Assembly: GCF_003350475.1 (NCBI RefSeq)
Contig: NZ_QQAV01000004.1
Span: 248,001-312,000 of the forward strand
Direction of reading: 5' to 3'
Origin: Pseudacidovorax intermedius
Lineage (GTDB): Bacteria; Pseudomonadota; Gammaproteobacteria; Burkholderiales; Burkholderiaceae_C
Length of the DNA stretch: 64,000 nucleotides
The translations under genes were made by a program, and so were the position numbers. Positions 42,447-53,627 of the stretch are shown piece after piece (positions within the stretch are counted from its first letter, which is position 1; each line of letters opens with the position of its first letter). Under the pieces are notes generated by a model. It ran no database searches. It saw nothing but the letters and a program-made list of their open reading frames with translations, and had not been told where the DNA came from.

Positions 42447-43024
42447 CATTTGCGGGGCTTGCGCGCCGCGCGCTTCTCGCCCCCCGCCGCGCCGGCTTCC
42501 GGCTCGGCCGGCTTCTGCACCAGATGCACCCGCAGGCGGCCCAGGTGCTCGTACAGGGCTTCCTTGCTGCCCGCGGGCAGCCCCTGGAACATGGCGATCA
42601 GCCATTTCTCGTGCTCGGCCGCCATGGCGGCGAATTCGGTGCGGCCCTTGTCGGTGAGGCACACGCGCCAGGACCGGCGGTCCTCCGGATCGTCGATGCG
42701 CTCCACCAGGCCTTCCTTCACCAGCTGGTCGGTCAGGCCCGTCACATTGCCGCCCGTCACCATGAGGTAGCGCGACAGCACGTTCATGCGCAGCCCCTCC
42801 GGATAGCGGTCGAGCTGGGCCAGGTAGTCGAAGCGCGGCAGCGTGGTGCCGAAGCGGGTACGCAACTGCTGGCGGATTTGCTGCTCGATCTGCGTGCTGC
42901 AGGCCAGCAGACGCAGCCAGATCTTGGTGTCCAGGTGGTCGTCGACCTGGGCACGGGCCTCCAGGCCGATGTGTTCGTCGCCCAGCGACTCGACGAGGCG
43001 GAAATGCTTGGAATGGGTGGCCAT
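42446..43024 (-). CDS. MarR-family transcriptional regulator
   Basis: A 192-residue regulator with a MarR winged helix: LSRYLMVTGGNVTGLTDQLV as the recognition-helix part, then GLVERIDDPEDRRSWRVCLT as the wing (D-x-R-D/S-x-R type). It has a helical N-terminal dimer part and a Lys/Arg-rich C-terminal tail. It lies at the 3' end of the catabolic cluster, separated by 221 bases from the SDR gene, so it is probably transcribed from its own promoter. In iad-type auxin loci a MarR protein is the IAA-responsive repressor; I infer that role here. Confidence 0.85.
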   Translation of the reverse strand: MATHSKHFRLVESLGDEHIGLEARAQVDDHLDTKIWLRLLACSTQIEQQIRQQLRTRFGTTLPRFDYLAQLDRYPEGLRMNVLSRYLMVTGGNVTGLTDQLVKEGLVERIDDPEDRRSWRVCLTDKGRTEFAAMAAEHEKWLIAMFQGLPAGSKEALYEHLGRLRVHLVQKPAEPEAGAAGGEKRAARKPRK

Positions 43025-43245
43025 TCGGGTTGTCCTGTTGTTGTGTCTTCAGTCACGCTCGTGGGGCCGAGACGCCCCAACACGCCCCCACCCGCCGGCC
43101 AGCGCATGCCGGATCCCTGGCGCCGAGCATAGCCGGCAGGCCTGCCTCGGCTGTCGGCGCAGGGCGTGCCCATCACCTCGCCACGTGCGCCGGCTTCGCA
43201 CCGGCCCGGGCCAGTGAATGAAGAACGTGTGTGGCGCGGTGGGCA

Positions 43246-44031
43246 TCAGCGCATCAGCCGCCCGCCATTGATGTCCAGCGTGGCGCCCGTGATGAACGCC
43301 CCCGCGTCCGATACGAGAAAGACCGCCGCCGCGGCGACCTCCTCGGGCTCGCCGAAACGGCCCAGGGGAATGGCGCTCAACAGTCCTTCCTGCCGGGCAG
43401 GCGCCAAGGCCTCCAGCGCCGGACTGCGGATGGCGGCCGGGGCGATGGCGTTGACCGTGATCCCGTCGGCCGCCAGTTCCGTGGCGAAGCCGCGCGTGAG
43501 CGCCAGGATGCCGGCCTTGGAGGCGGCGTAATGAAGCCCCGTGGCGGCGCTCGCCTGCTGTCCGGCGAGCGAGGCCAGGTTGATGATCCGCCCGCCCTGT
43601 CCCCGCGAACGCATGTGCGCACCCAGGGCACGGCAGCCCAGGAAGCAGCCGCGCAGATTGACGGCCATGAGGGCATCCCATTCTTCGATGCCGATGTCCC
43701 ACAGCGGGGTGGACGCCGTGCGGGCCGCGTTGTTGACGAGCACGTCGACGAAGCCCCAAGCGTCGCAGCCGGCCTGCAGCATCTGCTGCCAGCCGGCCTC
43801 GGTGGCGACGTCGGCGGCCACCGCGCAGGCCGCCAGGCCGCCGGCGGCGAAGCGCTCGGCCACCTCGTGCACGGCAGGCTGCGCATCGGCCAGCACCAGC
43901 CGCGCGCCGGCCTCGCCAAGCGCCCGCGCGATGGCCAGGCCCAGGCCCTGGGCCGCACCGGTGACCAGGGCCACGCGGCCGGCAAGCACGGGACCGGCTG
44001 TGACGGCAACGGTGTCAGGAACCTCAGCCAT
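43246..44031 (-). CDS. Short-chain dehydrogenase/reductase
   Basis: A 261-residue classical SDR with all active residues: TGAAQGLGLAIAR (cofactor loop), NNAA, the Ser in NLASLAGQ, and YAASK. It starts two bases after the CoA-ligase stop, so it is the last catabolic gene of the transport half of the cluster. It may oxidise or reduce a hydroxyl or keto group of the pathway intermediate. Confidence 0.88.
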   Translation of the reverse strand: MAEVPDTVAVTAGPVLAGRVALVTGAAQGLGLAIARALGEAGARLVLADAQPAVHEVAERFAAGGLAACAVAADVATEAGWQQMLQAGCDAWGFVDVLVNNAARTASTPLWDIGIEEWDALMAVNLRGCFLGCRALGAHMRSRGQGGRIINLASLAGQQASAATGLHYAASKAGILALTRGFATELAADGITVNAIAPAAIRSPALEALAPARQEGLLSAIPLGRFGEPEEVAAAAVFLVSDAGAFITGATLDINGGRLMR

Positions 44032-44033
44032 GC

Positions 44034-45641
44034 TCAGGCCCGACGGGCGCGGGCCTGCGCCGGCCGCTCCCAGGCAGTGGGCGTGACGCCGCGCTCACGC
44101 AGCTTGTATTTCTGCACCTTGCCGTTCTCGGTGCGCGGCAGGTCGTCGACGATGTCGAACCAGCGCGGCACCGCGAAGTACGGCAGCCGCGCCTCGCACC
44201 ATTCGGCCAGCTCCTGCGGCGCTGGGGCGTGGCCCTCGCGTAGGATCAGCGCGGCCATCACCTCGTCTTCGGCCAGCTCGGAGCGCACGGGATACACCGC
44301 CACGGTGGCCACGGCCGGATGGCTCTGCAGCACCTGCTCCACCTCGAAGGAGGAGATGTTCTCGCCGCGGCGGCGGATCGCGTCCTTGATGCGGTCCACG
44401 AAGCGCAGGGCGCCGTCGGCCTCGCGCACCACGCGGTCGCCGGTGTGGAACCACAGGTTGCGCCAGGCCTCGATGGTCTTGTCGGGCATGTTGAAGTAGC
44501 CGCTGGCGAAAGCATGCGGCTCGTGGGCGCGCAGCAGCAGCTCGCCGGCCTGGCCGTCGGGCAGCTCGGCATCGTGCTCGTCGGCCACACGGGCCTCGAA
44601 GCCGGGCAGCACCCAGCCCATCACGCCACCGCGCGGCGAATCGGGCGCGGTGGCGATGACGAAGTTGGTCTCGGTGGAGCCATAGCCTTCGAGCAGGCGC
44701 ACGCCGGTGCGGGCCGCGAACGCTTCTCCCGCGGCGCCCGGCACACCCGGCCCCAGGCCGACGCGCACGCGGTGCTCACGTTCGGCGGCGCCTTCCGGCT
44801 GCGCCAGCAGGATCGGCACCATGGCACCCAGCAGGTAGACCACGGTGGCGCCGCAGGCCTGCATGGCCGGCCAGAAGCCCGAGGCGGAGAAGCGGCCCTC
44901 GAACGCCACCTCGGCGCCCGACAGGCAGGCCTGGGCGAAGGTGTTGAGCGCATTGATGTGGAACAGCGGCAGCGTGGTGCACAGCACGTCGTCGCCGCGC
45001 ACGCCCAGCACGCGCAGGCTGTTGACGCCCCACCAGTAGTACTGCGCATGCGGGCAGAGCACGCCTTTCGATGGACCGGTGGTGCCGGAGGTGTAGAGGA
45101 TGGCCAGCGTGTCGGCGGGGCCGACCTCGGCCGCCGCGACCGCCTCGCCGGCCGCTGGCCAGGCTTCAACGACGACGCCCGGCAGATCGACGCCAGGCGT
45201 GCCGCCCTCGCCTTCCAGCACCCAGATGCGCTGCAGCGACGTGCGCGCCAGGTCGGCCGTGGCCAGACGCGGCAGGTACTGCGCCTCGATGACCAGCAGC
45301 TTCGCCTGGCTGTTGGCCAGGAAGTACTCGATCTGCGGCCCCATCGATGCGCTGTTGATGGGCACCGCCACCGCGCCGGCCCAGCCACAGCCGAGAAAGG
45401 CTTCCAGGAACTCCGCTCGGTTGCCCGCGAGGATGGCCACCCGGTCGCCACGTTCGATGCCGGCGGCCTGCAGCGCGCCCGCACGGGCCGCGGCACGGCG
45501 CGGCACGTCGTCGTGCCGCCAGCGCTGGCCGCCGATGCGCACCGCCGGCGCATCGCCGAAGCGCGTGGCCTGTCGCCGCAGCATCTGCGGCAGCGTGCGC
45601 TGCGCGACCGGCAGCAGGGCGTCGGCCTCAGTCGTCGTCAT
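44034..45641 (-). CDS. Acyl-CoA synthetase / AMP-forming ligase (first copy)
   Basis: A 535-residue AMP-forming ligase with the phosphate loop [12 protein letters not shown], motif [21 protein letters not shown] and [13 protein letters not shown], ending in the catalytic Lys region [14 protein letters not shown]. The start at 45641 lies within the end of livF (14-base overlap). It should activate a carboxylic acid as CoA ester. A second ligase lies at 59052; the two are clearly different paralogues, suggesting two substrates or successive steps. Confidence 0.88.
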   Translation of the reverse strand: MTTTEADALLPVAQRTLPQMLRRQATRFGDAPAVRIGGQRWRHDDVPRRAAARAGALQAAGIERGDRVAILAGNRAEFLEAFLGCGWAGAVAVPINSASMGPQIEYFLANSQAKLLVIEAQYLPRLATADLARTSLQRIWVLEGEGGTPGVDLPGVVVEAWPAAGEAVAAAEVGPADTLAILYTSGTTGPSKGVLCPHAQYYWWGVNSLRVLGVRGDDVLCTTLPLFHINALNTFAQACLSGAEVAFEGRFSASGFWPAMQACGATVVYLLGAMVPILLAQPEGAAEREHRVRVGLGPGVPGAAGEAFAARTGVRLLEGYGSTETNFVIATAPDSPRGGVMGWVLPGFEARVADEHDAELPDGQAGELLLRAHEPHAFASGYFNMPDKTIEAWRNLWFHTGDRVVREADGALRFVDRIKDAIRRRGENISSFEVEQVLQSHPAVATVAVYPVRSELAEDEVMAALILREGHAPAPQELAEWCEARLPYFAVPRWFDIVDDLPRTENGKVQKYKLRERGVTPTAWERPAQARARRA

Positions 45642-46365
45642 GGGTGCCGCCGCCCAGGTAGGTCGCACGCACACGCTCGTCGTCGGCCAGGGCCGCCGAA
45701 TCGCCCGACAGCGCCACTTCGCCCGTCTCCAGCACGTAGCCGAAATCCGAGCTCTCCAGCGCCGCCCGGGCGTTCTGCTCGACCAGCAGGATGGACACGC
45801 CGTCCTCGCGCAGCTGCCGCACGATGGACAGGATCTCCTGCACGATGAGCGGCGCCAGCCCCAGGCTGGGCTCGTCGAGCATCAGCAGGCGCGGCGCGGA
45901 CATGAGCGCACGGCCCACGGCCAGCATCTGCCGCTCGCCGCCCGACAGTGTGTCGGCCCGCTGCCCGCGGCGCTCGGCCAGGCGCGGAAAGCGCGCGTAC
46001 ACGCCGTCGAGGCGCTGGCGCAACGCGTCCGACCGCAGGCGGCGCGAATAGGCGCCCAGGCGCAGGTTGTCCAGCACGGTGAGTTCGCCGAAGAGCTCGC
46101 GCTTCTCCGGCACCAGGCACAGGCCGCGCTCCACGCGCGATTCGACGTCCAGCCCGGCCAGGTCCTCGCCCTCGAAGCGGATCGTGCCGCGCGAGGGCAG
46201 CAGGCCCATGGCCGCCGCCAGCAACGTGGTCTTGCCCGCGCCGTTGGGCCCGATGACCGAGATGATCTGCCCTGGCTGCAAGGCCAGCGAAACACCGCGC
46301 ACCGCCTCGACCTGGCCGTAGCCCACGTGCAGGTCGGCGATCTCCAGCATGGGGGTGGCGCTCAT
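45628..46365 (-). CDS. ABC transporter ATP-binding protein, LivF-like
   Basis: A 245-residue ATPase: Walker [14 protein letters not shown], the signature [10 protein letters not shown], Walker [15 protein letters not shown], and [18 protein letters not shown], which are typical of LivF. ATG 46365 has GGAGG ten bases upstream; a farther ATG at 46431 overlaps the livMG stop. It belongs to the high-affinity amino-acid-type (HAAT) importer of the cluster. Confidence 0.92.
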   Translation of the reverse strand: MSATPMLEIADLHVGYGQVEAVRGVSLALQPGQIISVIGPNGAGKTTLLAAAMGLLPSRGTIRFEGEDLAGLDVESRVERGLCLVPEKRELFGELTVLDNLRLGAYSRRLRSDALRQRLDGVYARFPRLAERRGQRADTLSGGERQMLAVGRALMSAPRLLMLDEPSLGLAPLIVQEILSIVRQLREDGVSILLVEQNARAALESSDFGYVLETGEVALSGDSAALADDERVRATYLGGGTHDDD

Positions 46366-46427
46366 CGCTGCGACACCTCCGGTTTCGCCTGCGGTGCGAA
46401 CGCCCTTCGGAACGGCTGTGCGGGCGC

Positions 46428-48211
<1,784 letters not shown>

Positions 48212-48215
<4 letters not shown>

Positions 48216-49267
48216 TGGTCGATCTCCTCGGCTTCTTCCTCGTGGTGGCGCGCCATGTACGAGCGCGCCATCAGCACCGGGATCAGCAGGCTGAACACGA
48301 TCACGTCCTTGAGCGCCCCGCTCCAGAAGGAGGCAAAGCTTTCGATGATGCCCACGGCCAGCGCGCCGATGGCCGTCACCGGGTAGCTCACCAGGCCGCC
48401 GATGATGGCGGCCACGAAGGCCTTCAGGCCGATGATGAAGCCCGAGTCGTAGTACATGGTGGTCACCGGCGCGATCAGCACGCCGATCAGTCCCGCCAGC
48501 AGCGAGGCGCAGCCATAGGCCAGCAGCGCGGTGCGTGCCGGCCGGATGCCGACCAGCCGCGCGCCCGTGCGGTTGACCGCGGTGGCCCGCAGCGCCTTGC
48601 CGGTGACGGTGCGCTCGAACACCAGGAAGAACAGGCCACTGAGCACGATGGCCGCGCTCACCATCAGCACCACCTGGCCGCTGACGGTGAAGCCATCGCC
48701 CAGGGTGAGCGTGGCCGAGGTCAAGGCACTGGTGCGCGAGCCTTCGGGCCCGAAGAACAGCAGGCCCAGACCCGACAGCAGGAAGTGCAGCGCCAGCGAC
48801 ACGATCAGCAGCACCAGCCCCGAGGCATCGGCGATGGGCTGGAACACCACCCGCGCCAGCAGCGGCGCCACCGGCACCACCAGCAGCACCGAGGCCACGA
48901 TCTGCAGCGCCACGGGCACGCCGGCGCGTGCCGCGGCCCAGGCGATGGCGCAGGGCACCAGCGGCAGCACACCCCACAGCAGCAGCGCCTTGGGGATGTG
49001 CCGCGACTCGCCCTTGCGCAGCAGGCTGCCCACTTCCGTGAGCAGCGCCAGCGCGGCCAGGAAGATCACCATGCCGATGGTGGGCGGCAGCTTGCCGGTC
49101 TCGAAGGCGGCCAGCGTCAGCGCGGAAAAAGCCGCGATGTCGCCGAAAGGCACGAACACCACCCGCGTGACCGAGAAGATCAGCACCAGTCCGATGCCGG
49201 CCAGCAGATAGATGGCACCGTTGGCCAAACCGTCGATGCCCAGGATGAGGGCGACGTCCCAGGTCAT
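48212..49267 (-). CDS. ABC transporter permease, LivH-like
   Basis: A 351-residue permease with eight or more helices. It starts MTWDVALILGIDGLANGAIY and contains TGKALRATAVNRTGARLVGI and the conserved GLKAFVAAIIGGLVSYPVTA block of LivH. It pairs with LivM for import of an amino-acid-like or aromatic acid substrate. It lies 61 bases after a binding-protein gene. Confidence 0.92.
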
Positions 49268-49328
49268 GGTCGGGCGGTCCTTTGCGTCATTGCGTTCTTT
49301 CCCATGTGTCGGATGCGTCCGCGGGCGC

Positions 49329-50498
49329 TCAGGGCGCCAGCTTCCACTGGCCCTTGTCGAGCGTGACGATCACGCGGGCGCGCTCGTCCACGCCGTACAG
49401 GTCGCCGGGCTTGAAGTTGTAGACGCCGTGCGTGCCCACCACTTCGCGGGTGCTGAAGATGGCATCGCGCAGGGCGGCGCGGAACTCGGGCGTGCCGGGC
49501 TCGCCCTTGCCGGCCGCCAGCACGCGCTGGGCGGCGTCGGCGAACACCAGCCAGCCGTCGAAGGAATAGGCCGAGAAGGCATCGCTGGTGGGCGCGTTGT
49601 TGACCTTCTGGTAGATGTCTCGGAAGGCCAGGCCCATCTTGCGGGTCGGATGGTCGGCCGGCAGCTGCTCGGCCACGATGACGGGGCCGGTGGGCATCAG
49701 CGCGCCCTGCCCCGCCGCGCCGACCACGCGCACGAAGTCGGGGTTGATCAGCCCGTGCTGGCCATAGACCTTGCCCTTGAAGCCGCGCTCGGCCAGGGCC
49801 AGGAAGGGCAAGGCACCCGGCGTGCCGGCACCCCCGGTCATCACCGCGTCGGGCCGCATGGCCAGCAGCTTGAGCACCTGGCCGGTGACCGACTGGTCGG
49901 AGCGTGCATAGCGCTCGTTGCCCAGCACCTGAATGCCGGCATCCTTGGCCGCCTGGTTGAGGGCGCTGAACACCAGGTCACCCCAGGCGTCCGAGAAGCC
50001 GATGTAGCCCACGCTGCGCACGCCGTCCTTCTTCATGCGCTGTACCACCGCGTCGATCATCAGCTGCGTGGGCTGGGCCACCGTCATCACCCAGGCGTTG
50101 TCCGCCGGGTTCAGCAGGATGGGCGTGAGGCCGATCATCGGCACCTTGGCATCGCGGCCCACCTGCGCCATGGCGATGGCGGCGGGCACGCCCGAGGTGC
50201 CCATCAGCACGTCTACCTTGTCCTCTTCCACCAGCTTGCGGGCGTTGCGGCCGGCAGTGGTGGGGTCGGAGCCGTCGTCCAGCACGATGAGCTGCACCTT
50301 GCGCCCGGCAATCTCGCCCTTGTAGGCCAGCGCGGCCTGCATGCCCTTGGCATAGGGCACGCCCAGCGAGGAGTTCGGGCCGGAGAGCGACACGCTCAGG
50401 CCGACCTTGAGGTCGGCCGCCTGGGCGGCAACCGCGGCCGCGACCAGGGCACCGGCAGCCAGCGCACCGCGGCCGAGGGACATCAGCTTCTTCTTCAT
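49329..50498 (-). CDS. Periplasmic substrate-binding protein 1 (LivK-type)
   Basis: A 389-residue type-I binding protein with a signal peptide (MKKKLMSLGRGALAAGALVA, cut near AQA-AD). It has the family elements VSLSGPNSSLGVPYAKGM, LDDGSDPTTAGRN, GTSGVPAAIA, and SFDGWLVFADA. Two further paralogues (52351, 53628) share the same ends, down to a KGQWKL C-terminus. It probably feeds the adjacent LivH/LivMG/LivF importer. Confidence 0.9.
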   Translation of the reverse strand: MKKKLMSLGRGALAAGALVAAAVAAQAADLKVGLSVSLSGPNSSLGVPYAKGMQAALAYKGEIAGRKVQLIVLDDGSDPTTAGRNARKLVEEDKVDVLMGTSGVPAAIAMAQVGRDAKVPMIGLTPILLNPADNAWVMTVAQPTQLMIDAVVQRMKKDGVRSVGYIGFSDAWGDLVFSALNQAAKDAGIQVLGNERYARSDQSVTGQVLKLLAMRPDAVMTGGAGTPGALPFLALAERGFKGKVYGQHGLINPDFVRVVGAAGQGALMPTGPVIVAEQLPADHPTRKMGLAFRDIYQKVNNAPTSDAFSAYSFDGWLVFADAAQRVLAAGKGEPGTPEFRAALRDAIFSTREVVGTHGVYNFKPGDLYGVDERARVIVTLDKGQWKLAP

Positions 50499-50537
50499 GG
50501 AGGAACTCCTGGTTGGGAGAGGCAGGGACGGAAGGGA

Positions 50538-51017
50538 CTAGACGAACAACTGGATGGCCGGCAGCGGCTGGCCCGCATCGAGCAGGTTGACCCGCTTCTC
50601 GTGGATCAGCCAGCCCAGCGGCCCGCCGGGCACGAGCGTGTGGATGCAGTGGCCGGCCAGCAGCACCTGCTGCGGGCCGCGAGATTCGATGTAGAGGAAG
50701 GCGGTGCGCAGGCGGATGGACTCGCCGCCGGCCGGTGTGGCGGACAGACGCCGAGGTGCCTGCAGCACATGCTGGCAACGGCTGGCCGGATGCTGCGAAT
50801 GGGCACGCGGGCTGTGCAGTCGCTTGACGCGCAGTTCGAGCAGCAGCCGGTCTTCGAGCGCCAGCGCGTTGTGGGTCTGGTCGTCGGCCTGCGCAGCGCC
50901 CTGCAGCGGGATCCAGTAACGGCCATCGGGCGCGAAGAGGGCCAGCCAGTCGTCCCAGCAGCGGTCGTCGATCAGCTCGGCTTCGTGGACGACGAAGTCC
51001 TCGGCGGAAAGCGTCAT
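50538..51017 (-). CDS. Rieske oxygenase small (beta) subunit, first pair
   Basis: A 159-residue cystatin-like-fold protein of the aromatic-ring dioxygenase beta family: DFVVHEAELIDDRCWDDWLA, RYWIPLQ, LEDRLLLELRVKRLHS, SRCQHVLQ and RTAFLYIES. It stabilises the alpha subunit in an alpha3beta3 complex. The ATG overlaps the alpha stop by four bases. Confidence 0.88.
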   Translation of the reverse strand: MTLSAEDFVVHEAELIDDRCWDDWLALFAPDGRYWIPLQGAAQADDQTHNALALEDRLLLELRVKRLHSPRAHSQHPASRCQHVLQAPRRLSATPAGGESIRLRTAFLYIESRGPQQVLLAGHCIHTLVPGGPLGWLIHEKRVNLLDAGQPLPAIQLFV

Positions 51018-52327
51018 GCAGCCTCCCCCATCCACCGTGCCCACGCGCGGAACTGGTTGCGCATGAGGCGCTCGTCGGTGCCGCTGGTCTCTTCCACCAC
51101 GTCGCTGCGCTCGCCCTCGGCAAAGCCGCGGTGCAGGCTGACCCATTCGTTGCCCTCGCCGCGCAGGCCCTGCTGCATGCTCTCGAACAGGTGCACGTCG
51201 TCATGCGCAACCACCGACATGGGCGAGAACACCAGCCGGTTGTAGTTCATCGAACGTTGCAGCAGCAGCTCGGGGGCGCCCTCGGCGCGGAAGCTCCAGG
51301 CCTCCACCAGCGTGCGGTCCGCCGCCAGCGGCCGGATCACGCGGATGGCCTGCGGCGAGCCCTTGACCGACAGGCTGGGAAAGAGCACCGCGTTCTGCGG
51401 CGAGCGCTGCAGCACCTCGTTGGCGCGCTCTTCGCCCAGAGCGGCGCGCAGCGCGTCCTCATAGTCCTGCAGCTGCGCGTAGCTGGAATGGATGCTGAAG
51501 CGCGTGCCCAGCACGCTGTGGCCGTTGGGGTAGACGCGTCCGCCCATGCGGTCGAAGAAGTCGTAGCCCGAACCGAAGGGCAGGATCTGCTCCATGGCCA
51601 TGGGCTTGGGCGCATCGGCCGGCTGGTCCTTCCACAGTGCGTTGGCCGCCTGGGTGGCCGACTCATGCGTGGACATGGGATGCACCGTGTCGTTGATGTT
51701 CTCCAGGTACATCTTCCAGTTGCAGTGGATGACGTTGCGCAGCACGCCACCCGCCACCGTCAACCGCCGCTCGGGCGAGCGGTCGACCATGTTGTCGATC
51801 ATCTGCAGGATGTCGCCGAAGTACGCGTCGAAGCCCGGGCCGTCCTTCGCCAGGCGCACGAAGACGAAGTCGCGGTACACGGCGACGCCTGCCACGGGCT
51901 GCAGGCCCTGGCCCGACTCGCACTGTGCGAGGCCGGTGCCCTCGTAGCCCGCCTTCAGCGGCAGGGCCAGCGGCGCGCCGTCCAGCTTGTAGGTCCAGGC
52001 GTGGTAGGGGCAGCGGAAGAAGCGGCCGGTGTTGCCGCGCTCTTCGGTGACCAGTTGGGCGCCCTTGTGAGCGCAGCGGTTGTAGAAGACGCCCACGCCG
52101 CCATCGGCCTGCCGCACCATCAACAGTGGCCGGCCCGCGATCTCCCGCGTGCAGTAGTCGCCCGCCGCGGGCACCTCGCTCGCATGGCCGGCGAACTGCC
52201 AGGTGCGGGCGAAGAAGCGCTCCTGCTCCAGCGCGAAGAGCTCCTGGCTCAGGTACAGGTCGCGGTGAACGCGCCGATCCTGCACCAGGGCCTGGATCGC
52301 GGCGGGGTCGTGGCGGTAGGCGGTCAT
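51014..52327 (-). CDS. Rieske oxygenase large (alpha) subunit, first pair
   Basis: A 437-residue protein. The Rieske site is RCAHKGAQL...RCPYHAWTY (C-x-H ... C-x2-H), binding the 2Fe-2S cluster. The mononuclear iron site is in ENINDTVHPMSTHES, with the Asp and two His in the usual arrangement. It belongs to the group including salicylate/anthranilate/IAA-type ring oxygenases; the exact substrate is not readable. It lies between two binding-protein genes. It has no reductase of its own next to it; the one at 62545 may serve both pairs. Confidence 0.9.
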   Translation of the reverse strand: MTAYRHDPAAIQALVQDRRVHRDLYLSQELFALEQERFFARTWQFAGHASEVPAAGDYCTREIAGRPLLMVRQADGGVGVFYNRCAHKGAQLVTEERGNTGRFFRCPYHAWTYKLDGAPLALPLKAGYEGTGLAQCESGQGLQPVAGVAVYRDFVFVRLAKDGPGFDAYFGDILQMIDNMVDRSPERRLTVAGGVLRNVIHCNWKMYLENINDTVHPMSTHESATQAANALWKDQPADAPKPMAMEQILPFGSGYDFFDRMGGRVYPNGHSVLGTRFSIHSSYAQLQDYEDALRAALGEERANEVLQRSPQNAVLFPSLSVKGSPQAIRVIRPLAADRTLVEAWSFRAEGAPELLLQRSMNYNRLVFSPMSVVAHDDVHLFESMQQGLRGEGNEWVSLHRGFAEGERSDVVEETSGTDERLMRNQFRAWARWMGEAA

Positions 52328-52350
52328 GGCCGGGCGTCGTCAGCCGAGGC

Positions 52351-53502
52351 TCAGGGCACCAGCTTCCACTGGCCCTTTTCCATGCGCACGATCACCACCG
52401 CGCGCTTGTCCGAGCCGTAGCGGCTGTCGGGCGTGAAGTTGTAGATGCCATGCGTGCCCACCAGCTCGCGGGTGGCGACGATGGCGTCCTTGAGCGACTG
52501 GCGGTAGGCCGGCGTGCCGGGCTCGCCCTTGGCGCGTGCCGCGGCATTGGCCAGCAGCAGGTAGGCGTCGTAGGTGTAGGACGAGAAGGCATCGACCGGC
52601 GGCGCGCCATTGGCTTTCTGGTAGGCGGCGCGGAAGTCCATCGACACCTTGCGGATCGGGTTGTCGGCCGGCAACTGCTCGGCCACCAGCACCGGGCCGC
52701 TGGGCACTTCCAGGCCCTCGATGGACTTGCCGCCCACGCGCACGAAGTCGGCGTTGATCAGGCCGTGCGTACCGTAGATGCGGCCCTTGTAGTTGCGCTC
52801 GGCCAGCGCCAGGTAGGGCAGCGCGCCGGGCGTGCCCGAGTTGCCGGCGAACACTGCGTCGGGCCGCTGGGCGACGATCTTGAGCACCTGGCCCGCCACC
52901 GAGCTGTCCGTGCGCGCATAGCGCTCGTTGGCCACCACCTTGATGCCGGCCTCACCCGCGCTCTTGACCAGCGAGTCGTAGGCCAGGTCACCCAGCGCGT
53001 CGGAGAAGCCGATGAAGGCCACCGTCTTCACGCCCGCGGCCTTCATCTTCTCAACCACCGCGGCGACCATCAACTCGAAGGGCTGCGACACCGACACCGT
53101 CCAGCCGTTCTCGGCGCCCGGCAGCGACACCGGCGTCGGCGAGATCAGTGGCACGTTCAGCTCGCGCGCCACGGCGGCGATGGCCATGGCGCCCGGCACG
53201 CCGGAGGTGCCGATGAGCACGTCCACCTTGTCCTCGGTGGCCAGCTTGCGGGCATTGCGGCCGGCCGTGGTCGGGTCGGAGGCATCGTCCAGCACGATCA
53301 GCTCGACCTTGCGGCCAGCGATGGCGGGCATCTGCGCATAGGCCGCGCGGATGCCCTTCTCGTAGGGAATGCCCAGCGCGGACACCGGGCCGGAGAGCGA
53401 GCTGATGACGCCCACCTTGAGGTCGGCCGCGAAGGCGCCGACGGCGAAGGCCGAGGCAGCCAGCAGGGCAAGGGGACGAAGCACACGAGAACGAGAGGCC
53501 AT
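52351..53502 (-). CDS. Periplasmic substrate-binding protein 2 (LivK-type)
   Basis: A 383-residue paralogue of the binding proteins at 49329 and 53628. Signal peptide RPLALLAASAFAVGAFA, then ADLKVGVISSLSGPVSALG. Start at 53502 (MASRSRV); an ATG at 53517 would add five residues. It sits between the Rieske alpha gene and the third binding protein. It may bind a related aromatic acid for the single importer. Confidence 0.88.
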   Translation of the reverse strand: MASRSRVLRPLALLAASAFAVGAFAADLKVGVISSLSGPVSALGIPYEKGIRAAYAQMPAIAGRKVELIVLDDASDPTTAGRNARKLATEDKVDVLIGTSGVPGAMAIAAVARELNVPLISPTPVSLPGAENGWTVSVSQPFELMVAAVVEKMKAAGVKTVAFIGFSDALGDLAYDSLVKSAGEAGIKVVANERYARTDSSVAGQVLKIVAQRPDAVFAGNSGTPGALPYLALAERNYKGRIYGTHGLINADFVRVGGKSIEGLEVPSGPVLVAEQLPADNPIRKVSMDFRAAYQKANGAPPVDAFSSYTYDAYLLLANAAARAKGEPGTPAYRQSLKDAIVATRELVGTHGIYNFTPDSRYGSDKRAVVIVRMEKGQWKLVP

Positions 53503-53627
53503 TGAGCGGGACTCCAAGAAAAGAATGGGAGGGAGAGCGGGAGGAGGCTGCCGGAGCCATCGGCCGCCGGCGTCTGGTCAGTGGCGTGCGCCGGCGGCCG
53601 CCCGCATGGCGGCGCGAGGGAGGTGGC

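Noticed and set aside
43135-43146. The perfect palindrome GGCAGGCCTGCC upstream of the MarR gene as its operator
   Set aside because: Short GC-only palindromes are frequent by chance in this DNA; it lies far (over 110 bases) from the start codon and has no promoter-like context.
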